A DNA stretch of 64,000 nt, taken from the NCBI GenBank assembly GCA_032622095.1, contig CP136064.1:258953863-259017862 (forward strand), written 5' to 3'. Both the position numbers and the translations under genes were made by a program. A model generated the notes under the pieces. It was not told where the DNA came from. It did no database searches and was given only the letters and a program-made list of their open reading frames with translations. How positions within the stretch are numbered: position 1 is the first letter of the stretch; each line of letters starts with the position of its first letter. The stretch comes from Siphonodentalium dalli. Lineage: Eukaryota; Mollusca; Scaphopoda; Gadilida; Siphonodentaliidae. Positions 45,214 through 56,699 of this stretch are shown here, one piece after another.

Positions 45214-46093
45214 GTTGTACCTCTTGTAAATTAAGTATTCTCATTATTCACTTTTGATGCAATTGTTGTTAGTTATATACTGGTATTGAACATTGTTTTA
45301 TACTATAGTGTTGCGACACATAGATCTTTAAATATGGATGCAGACGGTTATGATACAGTTAGCGACATAGGAGCAGCTGCAGACAATGAAGGTGACTCCG
45401 ATTCGGAAGTTAGCATAGGGAGTGAGTGTAGGAGGGTGAACACCCCACTTATGCTATGAAAGGTGCAGTCCCAAAGCGCGATGAGGCATTTGGAGATATC
45501 CGAAAGAGTATATGCAGCCCCACCCTTGACAATTCTAGTCCCATATGTGACAGAAAAGAGTTTGTTCCCACGAGAAGAAGGGATGATAACTTGAGTATAA
45601 ACCTCAGGGAAATGATCCAGGAATGAACGGACATTATACATGAGGAATTTGCCCATTTCTCAGGTCGGTCAGAAGAGTCCTCTAGGTCATATCCTGGCCG
45701 CCCGAACTTTCACGACTATGAGTCAATGGAGCCACCACGTCTGACAAGATACCCTGCAAGTATGGACATTAACAGGGATAGGCGCTCTCCAAGTCCATTA
45801 TTTACTAAGCCCGATAGAGTGCAGTTCTCGGAAACAGAAGATATCTCGGCAGTCAGCCATCCCGGTTGGAGAGACTGGGGTGACATGAATGTACCCAATT
45901 ACATTACGCTCACTCGCCGGGTAGAGGCCCCACTCAAGGCATTGATCGGGTACCAGTATTTCGGGCACGACATCGTACAACCCCGAATATGTATGATGGA
46001 ACCCGGTCCTGGTGTGATTTCCAAACACACTTCGAAATATGTGCCGAAATAAATGGTTGGACATACAAGGAAAGAGGCATGCACCTGGCTGTC

Positions 46094-46693
46094 TCATTGA
46101 GAACTGTTTTCGGTTTTCAGCAGTGTCACTTCTGTTGCCAAACTCTGAACCGATGCCTTAATATCTTCCACTGACTTTTCCATGGATATCTTAACCATTC
46201 TTAGTTCTTTCCCAATTTCATCAAACCTCTCATCATTCGACTCACTAACTGGTCGATTTATTTTGTTGGCTAGTCTAATGTATCCTTTAGACCCTGATTT
46301 GTGGTCATCTGCCTTAGAAAAGACCTCTAATTCCACCGCATTCATGATAGCCTCGTTTAAGCTCTCAGGACGAGCCTGTTTTACTTTTAATCGGATGTCG
46401 GACTCTCGAAGTGCATCTATAAATTGCTCCTTAGCAAGTATATTACACACATCCTGGGATGCAGTTGGGTAGGCCAACCTAGTTAAGCGCTGGACGTCCT
46501 GTCCAAGCTCGGGCAGACTTTCGCCAGCTCTCTGGCGTCTGCCCTTCAACTGAACCATGTACAATTCGCACTGATTCGGTGGCAAAAACCTCACCTCCAA
46601 CGCTTGCCTTAACATATCGTAATCCCTGGCGTCTCGTCCCTTGAGATTGCAAAGGACACCCTGCGCCTGGCCGACGCACGTCCAACACTCCAC
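46094..46693 (-). pseudogene. gag-like fragment lying antisense in LTR copy 2
   Basis: Counterpart of 18464-19063 with the same length and landmarks (ALEVRFLPPNQCELYMVQLKG, SLPELGQDVQRLTRLAYP, IDALRESDIRLKVKQARPES). It is antisense to the LTRs, as in copy 1. Ty3/Gypsy gag affiliation rests on this motif pattern. Fossil. Confidence 0.75.
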
Positions 46694-47098
46694 CCACTCA
46701 GTTTAACGGTTGGAGACATCCATTTCGGCCAATTGGACCTAGACACCCTAACCCTCTGCCACCACGTCCCCTTGTATAACAACTGAACGACCATCACAAC
46801 CCTCTGCACCCACGCCCAAGTGTACCCCAGCCATCTGTCCCACGCCTGTACCCCAACCCTCTGTACACACGCCCATGTATACCCCAACACTCTATCCCCA
46901 CGCCCATGTGTACCCAACCTTCTGACCCCAAGTCCCTCTGTATAACTACCAGACCACCCCAACCCCATGTGACCACCACCAGCTTAAAATTCTCTACGAA
47001 CTTGATGCAACCAGTTCTAATGAAGTACTGGGAAGGCCAGTTCATGAGAAGCGGCCACCTCACTGGATAACCGACTATCAACTGTAAACCATTATCCA

Positions 47099-47776
47099 TT
47101 GGTCGGCCACAACTGTTCTACTTTTATTCTATGGGTAAAGGCAACCATTCGTCTAATTTCAGATGTCCACCAACGTCCGACAATGCCCTGTGTGCACGAA
47201 TTTTGTAGGGACGCCGTGGGAGATCGCCAGCCATATCATCAATGTGCAGACAATGATTTAAATAAGAAGCCATATGTCTGCAAGTTGTGTTATCTTGGTT
47301 TCGAGAAAACCGATAATTTGAAACGCCACGGGACGTTAAAGCATCGAGACGATAGTACCGGCAGCAAGAAGAAAGGTGAACTGCTAGCCACGCTTCGGAA
47401 GCAGACCAAGCCCATGCCGGTCTTTGCAGGAAATAAGCTGCCTCGGTTAGAATCTGGTTCAACCTCCATTTCGTTGAAAACCACCTCTACCGCACCCTCT
47501 GAATATACCGCAGTGTCCACATCTACTGCCGACTTCACCTCTATAACCAGCCCTACCTGTGCTAAATCACATGTGTGGAAGCCACACACCCCACACAATC
47601 TAGCAATGGACATTGCGATACAGGTAGGGCCTCTGAAAGAGGATGTCGCCACACAATCGGATCTGTACCAATTGTCTAAGACAACTGAGCCAGTTGAAAC
47701 ACGAGTGCTGGGTGATCGGAGGATCGTAACCACAACAAAGGTGGTCGTATCGACCTCCACCACCGAGGAGTTGTAA
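47099..47776 (+). CDS. C2H2 zinc-finger ORF inside LTR copy 2
   Basis: The 225-codon frame is in the element's sense. It contains one well-formed C2H2 finger, YVCKLCYLGFEKTDNLKRHG followed by TLKH (C-x2-C-x12-H-x4-H), near residues 60-83. A basic stretch (DDSTGSKKKGELLATLRKQ) follows, then a long Ser/Thr-rich tail (STTSTAPSEYTAVSTSTADF) ending VVVSTSTTEEL. A better start may be the internal ATG near 47183. It is not part of a standard gag-pol and has no counterpart in copy 1, whose similarity stops just before it. It could be an acquired host exon or a remnant of an accessory ORF; no function is assigned. Confidence 0.5.
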   Translation: MVGHNCSTFILWVKATIRLISDVHQRPTMPCVHEFCRDAVGDRQPYHQCADNDLNKKPYVCKLCYLGFEKTDNLKRHGTLKHRDDSTGSKKKGELLATLRKQTKPMPVFAGNKLPRLESGSTSISLKTTSTAPSEYTAVSTSTADFTSITSPTCAKSHVWKPHTPHNLAMDIAIQVGPLKEDVATQSDLYQLSKTTEPVETRVLGDRRIVTTTKVVVSTSTTEEL

Positions 47777-48811
47777 CTGTTTTGCCGAATACCGAGGACG
47801 TTCTAACTGTATTTTGCCAGGGGGCAGTGTATAGCCTGACGCCCCCTGTGCATATCTACCTCAAGTTTTATCATTTTCACCAGGGACAGTTTCACATGTC
47901 TGTCCACGTCATTTGGATTTGAGTCCAGTTGCTCCTTGCCCATGGACTATGAACAGTTTTGGTGTCCCTCATCCAAACATCTACCTCCACTGTTGTTATA
48001 CATTAAATAGCTCAATAATCTACCTCAACTGCTAAGTTGTTATACATAAAAAAAGCAATAATAAAAACAAAAACAAAAATTTATATAGCCATCATTCACG
48101 TTCCACATAACCACATTCCATATATGTTCATTCCTTTGTTAAATGTCAGGGGACAGTGTAGCCCCATGTGCACTTCATTTTATATATATCACCAAAAAAA
48201 AGAGAAACCTTTAAAAACACAAAAACAAACTATACCCATCTATGTATCACCATATATTGTTGATGCCATGTTCATTGTTATAATTTTGGTATCTTGTATA
48301 CTCTTATTCGGTGTGTATTCTTATGTCGACAGGGACAGTGTATAGTACCAGACGTCCCATTTCCAGCAATGCTCCACAATGCATTTGTAGATAGTTATAA
48401 TGCCTTAAAAGGAAAGTGGTGGCTGTCTGGGGGAGCATCGAGTCCCAGATAGTCAGAGAACCTTCAAGTTCGAACACAATCCCCAGATTCAAATTGCAGG
48501 ATTTGAATCCGGACTAGGTGTGGTGGGATCGGGAGCCCACTTTAAATGGCTGTCCTGTGTCCAGGGAGAGTCAACCCCTGGGCACAATAAAAACAGAACG
48601 GGATCTATCGAAGAAGAGTAGGCCCCTGTGGCCGGTCCTTGTTGAACATCCTTGCAATCCAAACCCGATACAAAACAACCTTTGGCTTACACCTCTTTCA
48701 AAATTCAGCACTATCATCTTAGACACGGTAACACTAAATGCGTAAATAAGTAGCCATGGTGTAACTTAGTAATAACGAACGAGGACGTTCAATCTTCGGA
48801 GGCGTGGGTAA
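47777..48811. other. Noncoding 3' internal part of LTR copy 2
   Basis: It contains loosely repeated 'cagtgtatag-c' and 'cccctgtgcat' phrases ('gggacagtgta', 'gggggcagtgta') spaced a few hundred bases apart, AT-rich filler and a purine-rich ggaggcgtgggtaa just before the 3' LTR. That last stretch may serve as a polypurine tract. No gene seen. Confidence 0.5.
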
Positions 48812-51800
48812 TGTAACACTGGGGGGGTGTAAGTCTTATTATAAGTTACACATTCACGCTAGAGGTTCAGTTTAGCGATATCTCCTTCTCTCTTTTTGGA
48901 ACACAACATAATAATCCTTCATAGAATACCTTACGGCAATAGGTAGCATAATCAAAGAATTTTCTGCATTATTCCTCGTTAGTTATAGAGTCCGAATCAA
49001 GGCTATCGTGCCATGCGCTATAGCAGGCACGGTCTCACGGTAAATTAATGAATGAGTACAACACCTGCATTCCATTCAGCTGAGTGTCAGAGAGGGTCTG
49101 GCAATTACGCACAATAGCAGGTACTCGCCATTTTCCCTTTGTTCTAAATAAAGTAACATTAAGAGACTAACTATCATTATTGAACGGTAAAATATGTCTA
49201 AGTCCTGTAGGGACAAGCATGCATATTTTAGGGACGCATGGCCTGATATATCTTCTATTTAATTCGACTAGTTTTATGTGTTTGTGTGGATGGCCAGTGT
49301 AGATATAACAGTATGCATTGTTTTAACTCGATATTATTGGGGACCCCAATTCTGGGTTGATATTGTTTACATAGCGTATATCATGTGATCAAAGTAAACA
49401 CCTGGGTACATAATTGGGATACGTTGCCAAACTCGCTGTTAAACGACATGAATATCTGCATGGTTGGTTATTAAAACACTATATATGCATGAAGGTCGTG
49501 ACGACCGACTCAAGGTTTGATAATTAAAGAATTTAATTAAGTAAAATCAAACACCCCAGCTTTCGAGTGGGAATCATTAAGCTCTCTTGCTTTCTTACTT
49601 TGTGCGATTCTCTTTGTATTATTGTTTCTAAATATAGATCATTAGTTAGCTTAATAAGACATCCTCTCTATAGAGGTGTAGATACACCACACTAGGTGGT
49701 TGATAGGAGACTATATATACACCACACTAGGTGGTGGGTAGGAGACTATATATGACGCTCTATCATCTTGTTGTTATCAAGACAACGCACAATCACATTG
49801 GTTGTTCAGAGTGGATTTGAGTCTGAATACAATCTAGTCAAACACCCTCACCTTTGCGCGACACCCATATAGTGTTGTTAAGAACACATCACCTTTGCGC
49901 GACACCAATATAGTGTTGTTCAGAGAACACCACCTTTGCGCGACACCCACATAATGTTGTTCAGAACACATCACCTTTGCGCGGCACCCATATAGTGTTG
50001 TTCAGAACACATCACCTTTGCGCGACACCCATATAGTCTTGTTCAAAACACCACCTTTGCGCGACACCCATATAGTGTTGTTCAGAAAGACACCACCTTG
50101 CGCGACACCCATGTGGTTGGGAGGCGTTTCTATATACGTCATTAGAAGGCTCTCAAACCATGGAATTCAGACACCCATATAGTGTACTCATGTAGTGTAC
50201 CCTCATAGTTGTTGAGATGCGTTTATATATAAGTCGATAGAAAGCTCTCAAACCCAGTTGGTGTGTAGGATTCATTCTACTCATATAGTGTACTCATATA
50301 GTGTACCATCATAGTTGTTGAGAGGCGTTTCTATATACGTCGATAGAAAGCTCTCAAACCCAGTAGGTGTGTAGGATTTATTCCACGCATATAGTGTACC
50401 ATCATAGTTGTTGAGAGGCGTTTCTATATATACGTCGATAGAAAGCTCTCAAACCCAGTAGGTGTGTACTTGCAGTGGCGGATCCGGGAAATTTGAAAAG
50501 GGGGGGCGCTATGTATTATTACATATATGATGCATAGCAACATCCGAGCCGCGAAGCGGCGAGTTGGGGGGGAGCACGAGAGGGGGGTTTAACCCCCTTC
50601 TCTTAGGTGGGGGTCCGGGGGACCTCCCCCGGAAATAATTGCGTATACTACATTCAAAACGACGCGTTTTCCTGTGTTCTGGACCCTATTTATATTGCTT
50701 TATATTAGGCCTATATGGAACGAGTGACAATAACATTCAGTACAATTACGGTATACTATGGAAGGTTAGTGATGGAAGGTCAAAACAGTGAACATATCTT
50801 CTGAAAGTCTGTGCAAATGTGAATTATCTGGGCTCCATGATGATTTTGGCGCACCGGACATGCCCATGGATAAGCCCCGGAGTCACCGGGTCGCCTATGA
50901 CTTCTAGACAGTACTAGCATAGAGGTGTTTCGGCTGGTAATACAATGCATCCATCCAACCACTTAATTCCTCCATTGAACATGCTGATTTTTTCAGTTTT
51001 ACTTCTAATAGTCATCAGCTTCATGATGCACCAGCAAAATAAGTCATCAATACAAGCCAAACGGGTGGTCCGATCACACTCCAATCACGTACTCGTTTTA
51101 TTAGTATAAACACAGTTTTCACCAAAAAATATCTGACACGGACAGACACGGAACTGATTAACTAGTATTCCAATCCCCTATTCATCTACATTATGGATGT
51201 ATCCATAATGTTAATTAAAATATTGTATGTAAATTAATATCTGTTGTGTAAATGTTTGGGTTATGAATAAATATATGTTCAGCCAATCAACTGACTAATG
51301 ACGATAACGACACATGGAAACCGATGTTTTGAAGGACAGTTCGTGTCAAACTTTTTTTTTTATTAAGCAATGGCAGATGCGTATTTGTCGTGACCTGAAG
51401 TGGTCTTGTTATCACACATTTGTTCCAATTAGGGTGGCACAACATGGGATGGAAGATATAACCCATTTAAATGCCATGCATATATACCATTGGAAACGAA
51501 CCAGCAATGTATTTCTATAATAATTCGAAAATATACTATGTATACGGTACATGTATACCATATAATAGTATGGCGTATGTGCCTTTAGATAATCTCTTTA
51601 TGATGATACTACCGCCAGTGCGTTTTATAGTCCGGGCGTTGGTCGGACTACATTGTATAACCTAGAGTGCACTGTAGACGACTAATGTTTATCATTCATT
51701 TGTTCTTTACATACAGATGGAATTGTCTAAATTTTGACTCCACTTTTAGAATTGCTATATTTATTTTTGGTAGAAATATTCAGTGTTGAAACTTCGGGCG

Positions 51801-52949
51801 CCCAAAACTTGGCGCCGGGCGAGATATTTTCCGACACTCCGATACAAAATGTCGCATAAATTGTTTACTCTGCATGGCGAAAAATAGCGCGGGCCTTCAT
51901 CTCGGGATGTTGGATTCGCCCCTTGCATGGCTATACATATCACATGGAATACCAAATTGAAGTAATTTCAACCCACAGTTAAAAACAACTATACGTTTGA
52001 GTAATGTAAAACATGTAAACTGCATGCACGTTAGCAATATTCAGTGCGGAATCTTCGGGCGCCCGAGACAAATGGCGCCAGGACACCTCGAAAAAAGTCC
52101 TTGCTCTGGCGAAAATAGGGGGGGCGCCACCTCCCCTTGGATCCGCCCTTGTTTAGGATTCATTCCACTCATATAGAGTACCCTAAAAGTGACACCCATA
52201 TAGTGTACCCATATAGTTGTGAGAGGCGTTTCTATATACGTCATTAGAAAGCTCTCAAACCCTGTGGGTATGTAGGATTCATTCCACTCATATAGTGTAC
52301 CCTAAAAGTGACACCCATATAGTGTACCCATATAGTTGTGAGAGGCGTTTCTATATATATACGTCATTAGAAAGCTCTCAGACCACTAGGTCCTAACCTC
52401 AATCTCATTTCTCTCCCAAACGTTTGTAGCCCATATTCTCTCATTGTAGACACTCAAGTTAGCTGTCTACATCGCCATCCATTAGCTCTGGTACCATTTC
52501 GCTAATTCCGCTAATTCCTCGATAAATTCATCGCTGGTTCACACCCATGTGTATGCTCGCTAAATCCTAGAACAGTCATTCTAAATAGCACCTGCAAAAC
52601 CTGCCCATATGTCTGCTGGAGTGATAACAACTTAGTGTAGGTATGAGTACATGTAGGTAGGGATTAGGTAGGTATAGGTGTAGGGGTAATGTAGGTAAGG
52701 AACCCATCACTCCGGCACCGTTTCACTAAATCCAGTGTCAGGTTACATGTTGTAAATCATCCTCTTATACCTCTCTCTTATATCCCCTCTCTCACATATT
52801 CGGTCTCCAACGAACCCACATACTATTATGTTATATCTGGCGTGCAACCTCTGGTCTCGTTGACCACTCGACACAAGCTACGCTACCACTTTTGGCTGTG
52901 TGTTGTTAGGTTAAATAGGCACCTCCACTAAGGGGGTCTGCGCGTTACA
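48812..52949 (+). repeat. 3' LTR of copy 2, enlarged by an insertion
   Basis: It begins TGTAACACTGGGGGGG and ends GCGTTACA. It aligns with the 5' LTR on both sides of the 50469-52153 insertion. Unit numbers in arrays A and B differ from those of the 5' LTR. Confidence 0.85.
50469..52153. mobile_element. TIR DNA element with GGCGGATCC ends, inserted in the 3' LTR
   Basis: It interrupts 'gtgtgtaggattc' of array B. The left end is cttgCAGTGGCGGATCC; the inverse of the right end is aaCAAGGGCGGATCC. Both are followed inward by G-runs and GGGGGCGC. TA flanks both sides, though a longer degenerate duplication is possible. Internal landmarks are 'ccgcgaagcggcg', 'gggggtccgggggacctcccccgg' and two related words, 'cttcgggcgcccaaaac-tggcgcc' and 'cttcgggcgcccgagac-tggcgcc', near 51791 and 52055. 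No transposase seen. Superfamily undecided (hAT-like ends are one option). Confidence 0.7.
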
Positions 52950-52975
52950 GATTGATACAAAAATCGGACTTGGCA

Positions 52976-53210
52976 TTGAAAGGAGTAGATCTAAAATGGT
53001 CACATGTTGGAATATTTCCGACAATGGGGCGTTAGGTTGGAAATGTCCTAAAATTTTAGACCCAGAGATATTAGTTAGAACATTTGAATCCCCGCAGTTT
53101 CTCAGGGTTAGTCTGGTGGTTTAAGGGGACAGTGACACCCTTTATCAGTGAATATACTCTATCTATGCCTCTATGTGCAATGAGCTGGGCGTTTTATTTA
53201 ACTCTTTCAT
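52976..53210 (+). repeat. Duplicated block X, second copy, part 2
   Basis: It aligns with about 29845-30040: tggtcacatgttggaatatttccgacaatgg, agacccagagatat, gaacatttgaatcccc, ctatctatgcctctatgtg and tgggcgttt. Another interruption follows; part 3 is at 56700. Confidence 0.72.
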
Positions 53211-54347
53211 CACTGAATATCATAGTTACACATATCCCATAACCCTGAATATCTGGCAATAATATTAAGAAAATAGTATGTGCATGGTATGTGCACTATA
53301 CACTATAATAGTAATTGATACCGGAGCTATTTTAAGTATCAAATGAGTATGTTGTGTAACTGTCAATTCATCTCGTTAAGTAATTACAGGTGAGAACAGG
53401 TAACATTTATGTAAAATCGCTTTTTACATCTTGTTTTCGGTTATTCTATGCTCTGAATCCAGGTCAGCCAGTTGATTATCGCTAGAGTTAGAGTAATCTA
53501 TTTAGTCTCCACTATGATCTTTATCATCAGAGACATGCTGTTTTCTGGAGATTTACTAACATCACACAATATATCAAATACACAAACTATTAACATTCTC
53601 AAAGAATTCATCCTCAGAAAACTCATCACCATTACTATCACCGGACATGTTTGACAGTCTGAATTCCGGGATAAACAGGGACGCTGGGTTCATGGCCTCG
53701 TGGCGCACCGCATCTGGACATTAATAATAACGATAGATACACGTATAGGCCTACACATCTGTGGAAACGCGCGTTCTTATTGTTCAAATTGTAAGACTAA
53801 CTTTTTGGCGCGAAAAAACAACATATATAACGTTATCATCAAGGAGATGTCACCAAGGGTTGTGTGACGTTGACGTTACGCCTAACTTTGTTCAACTGTA
53901 TCTTGATATAATTACACCCACTTCATTTTCTATAGTAAATTGCCGTTGAGTTTATCAAAGCTAATGTAATTATATCGGATAATTACATTAGGTCGAGATT
54001 TTATCAGTGCAACAAAAACGACCCAAAAGAACTTGCGCGCAATGATATTTGTAGTCCGTTGCATAGTAACTAAGGACGCTATGTTATTCGCACTCGCTTC
54101 GCAGTACACATTTTTTTTCACGAACTCTATGAAAGCTAATAAAAGAATAATAAATAACTATCCAAATAAAGACAATGCCCCAATATAATAAACATTCCCA
54201 AGCTGTTTACAGAGTGTAAATTTGGTCGTAAATTTGCGACGTTTCGTTACGAAATGCATGACTAAACATACACAACTTTTTAGTTTTCGTTTCATTTATA
54301 ATTTTATTTACATTTTCCCAGCAGGCACCACTTGTCATTTTGTAAGA
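53211..54347. other. No gene seen; interrupts block X
   Basis: It includes a short palindrome, ctaatgtaattatatcggataattacattag, at about 53963-53993. The word ctaatgtaattaca recurs in the palindrome at 55968-56121. Confidence 0.5.
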
Positions 54348-54483
54348 CCACAGGAGTGTGGAACTTGATTAATAATTGCATTAATTAGCCTAATTACCAT
54401 TTTTTTGGCCATAATGCTGGGCCAAAAAAAATGCTAATTAGCATAATTAAGGCAGTTAGTGATAAAGTTCCAAGCTCCTGTGG
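54348..54483. mobile_element. Palindromic MITE, 136 bp
   Basis: CCACAGGAG-GTGGAACTT, then AATTA-GC-TAATTA-CATTTTTTTGGCC, and the inverse, with an eight-base centre (ataatgct). Arms are about 60 bp with several mismatches. Probably a small fold-back element. Confidence 0.7.
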
Positions 54484-54559
54484 TAACTTAGGTAAGAGTA
54501 TTAAATTTAGTGGTTATATTCTGGGCACTACAATTTATATTATAGGATGAAATTTTTAA

Positions 54560-55440
54560 TTACTGTTTACAGATGTCCCCAAACATTGTACCAGTCCCGT
54601 GAGAAAACTGCAACATATTTTTTCCCTTCGTCTCAGTGTAACGATATGTTACAAAGCGTTTCATGATTTCTGAGATTCCACAGAGACTGGCCCTACAAAC
54701 TGAAACTTACAAAGTCCCCATAAAAAAAAAAATGCAGCATTCAATGTTTCTTCACATCCTTTTATTGTAGCGATATGTTGCAAAGTGTTATGAGGCGTTA
54801 CCGGTACATTTTACAAATGATATTAAGTCACCCCCCCCCCCCCCAAAAAAACGCAGCATATTATTAAAACTCATCTCAATGCAGCGATATGTTACAAAGT
54901 GTTACGAATCGTTATATGATTTCAGAGATCCACAGTGACCGCTCGTAGGCAGGACTGTGTTACAAATGATATAAAGTGATTAAAGTCCCTGTGAGAAAAC
55001 TGCAGTATATTTTTTCAACTCGTCTCAGTGTAGCGATAAATTGTTACGAAGCATTATGTTACATGTACAACAGAACGAGAGAGAGAGAGAGTGAGAGAGA
55101 AGTCTGGGAGTCGCACCGAAAGTTGGTAGCACCCGGAATCCCAAGCCGGTCACACATCAATGGAATAACCGCACCCGATGTTGCTTAACTTTGGTTATCA
55201 CACAAAGCGTGTAACGACCGTGACCTATCGATCAGAGAAGTCATCGGCCTTCTATATTTACAACGCGACCGCTATACACATGATTCCTGAGATCCAGAGA
55301 CCACTCGTTGATTGGTGTTACAAATAATGTAACGTCCCTGTGCAGGATATTTCTTCTACTCGTCTCAGTGTACCGATATGTTAAAGTGTTACAAAGGTTT
55401 ACGTGTCTGCATTATCTGGACACAAGCTATTTATAAATAA
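54560..55440 (+). repeat. Degenerate tandem repeat around GCGATATGTTACAAAG
   Basis: The phrase 'ctcagtgtagcgatatgttacaaagtgtta' recurs near 54632, 54760, 54872, 55024 and 55362 with variable spacing of about 110-340 bp. Companion phrases are 'gtgagaaaactgcagtatatttttt' and 'gagatccacag'. C-runs and A-runs mark unit joints. The 5S-derived piece lies between the last two units. Confidence 0.65.
55121..55215 (-). pseudogene. 5S rRNA-derived sequence (pseudogene or 5S-headed SINE remnant)
   Basis: Read on the minus strand, the segment gives AAGTTAAGCAACATCGGGTGC, GTTATTCCATTGATGTGTGACC and GGCTTGGGATTCCGGGTGCTACC. These align with the internal promoter and 3' half of animal 5S rRNA (box A AAGTTAAGCAACGTCGGGC, then TTGGATGGGTGACCGCCTGGGAATACCGGGTGCT). 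Identity is roughly 80% over about 85 nt. The 5' third of 5S is not recognisable. There is no oligo-T terminator directly after it (a GA-rich run follows), so it is not a live 5S gene. A GA microsatellite borders it at 55077-55102. Confidence 0.65.
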
Positions 55441-55967
55441 TCACTTTAAATTTTACCAAATATATTAGTTTTTGAAAAATAAATAATCTTAAAATTCCTT
55501 AAATGCCATGATGATTTAATTCTTCTGAAAACTTGTTTCTCGGTAAAATCACAATGACACAAAATGACTGCGAAAAATCGAAAATTGAAAAGTATTTGGC
55601 TCACTGCCGATAGATAGGAGGATTCCTGTAAGAAAATTCTCACTAAACTTTTTGATCGCATGTTCATGATTCCCAGTTGACATGGAGACTAACTGTATAT
55701 TTTCCTCTTCCAAAATTCTGCTAATAATGTTTAATTTTGATCAAAAGTTTATTAATGTTTTGTTTCGTCCTTGACATACGTTCGAGAAAAACCCACTCGA
55801 TCTACAGATCTGCAGATCGATCGATATTATTCGGACGGGAATGCAGCGAGTTGTTTTCGGCTCAAGTCTTGTCTGTTATTTGAGAACATATAGTTCCTTG
55901 TTTCAATCGTATTTTAAGGGCGAATATGTCTTTAAAATCAATATTTAACAATCGATGGCATAATTAT

Positions 55968-56121
55968 AAGGAATAATCTCGGTTTCCTAATGTAATTACA
56001 CAGTCTAAAGGCATATGCCGAATCACAAACTCTTATAAATCGCTTCGCGATTTATAGGTTTGTGATTCGGCATATGCATTTAGACTGTGTAATTACATTA
56101 GGAAACCGAGATTATTCCTTA
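55968..56121. repeat. Near-perfect 154-bp palindrome
   Basis: Arms of about 72 bp (aaggaataatctcggtttcc, taatgtaattacacagtcta, gcatatgccgaatcacaaa, ataaatcgc) with a tiny loop at TTC near 56044-56046 and only a handful of mismatches or indels. Noncoding. Confidence 0.88.
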
Positions 56122-56253
56122 AGTAACTCCATTTGCATATATACCTGAGGAAGGGGAAACCCGAAAGCTCGTATGTTAAATACATAAAATAGGTCTTAAA
56201 AGGTGTTACTCTTCATATTTATTAATTATCAGCAGACCTATACGGCTAAGAAG

Positions 56254-56357
<104 letters not shown>

Positions 56358-56699
56358 ATTTTATTTTTTTTCGATAAAACCAAGTTTATATATTTCCTGT
56401 CTATGCCCCAGAATACCCCACATAAGATACACTTTAATTGCCATATGTTTGTGATTCAAATGCAATTTAAACACAGGATGCCTGCGTCTGACATAATTGT
56501 CCGCTTAAGCGAGCTGCCGTGTAATTTGTAATCTGCCCGCCGTACAGCGGGCTGCCTTTGAGGAAAGTAGTTTGGCGCACACAGCGCCCGGGATAGTCGA
56601 AAAGATCGAGTGATCTTCTCCTTCACCCCTGCTGTGATGAAACGTAATTTTTAATCTGCTCGCGATAGCGAGCTGTCGTGATGGGGTGGATATTGGGCA

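Larger units (their letters stand above)
42043..52949 (+). mobile_element. LTR retrotransposon copy 2 (Ty3/Gypsy-like), both LTRs, TSD GATT
   Basis: The 5' LTR is 42043-44663 (2,621 bp, TGTAACCC...GTTACA). A tRNA-Leu-type primer site is at 44668. The internal region runs 44664-48811 and a purine-rich stretch precedes the 3' LTR, 48812-52949. GATT flanks the element at 42039-42042 and 52950-52953. The 3' LTR is enlarged by a 1.7-kb TIR insertion. The internal region has a leader ORF, gag-like sequence in both orientations, a C-rich minisatellite and a zinc-finger ORF. No pol is recognisable, so it is non-autonomous and broken, with several breaks. The LTRs differ from each other by a few percent by eye, suggesting moderate youth. 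Confidence 0.87.
41879..52975. mobile_element. Palindromic MITE (about 185 bp) split by the LTR element
   Basis: The left part, 41880-42042, is a fold-back: taagtccgatttttgtatc, then ttccttgatcatttttcaaat and attataataatgtgat, followed by the inverse of the last two. The inverse of the outermost segment (gatacaaaaatcggactt) lies at 52954-52972, on the far side of the 10.9-kb LTR element. The related block at 29838 lacks this whole MITE, so it inserted after block X was duplicated, and the LTR element inserted later still. Confidence 0.8.

Noticed and set aside
47290-47763. 157-codon minus-strand ORF
   Set aside because: Antisense shadow of the zinc-finger ORF at 47099-47776, which has the recognisable C2H2 motif.
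48487-48520. tRNA-like B-box word (ggatttgaatcc)
   Set aside because: No A box or cloverleaf could be fitted around it.
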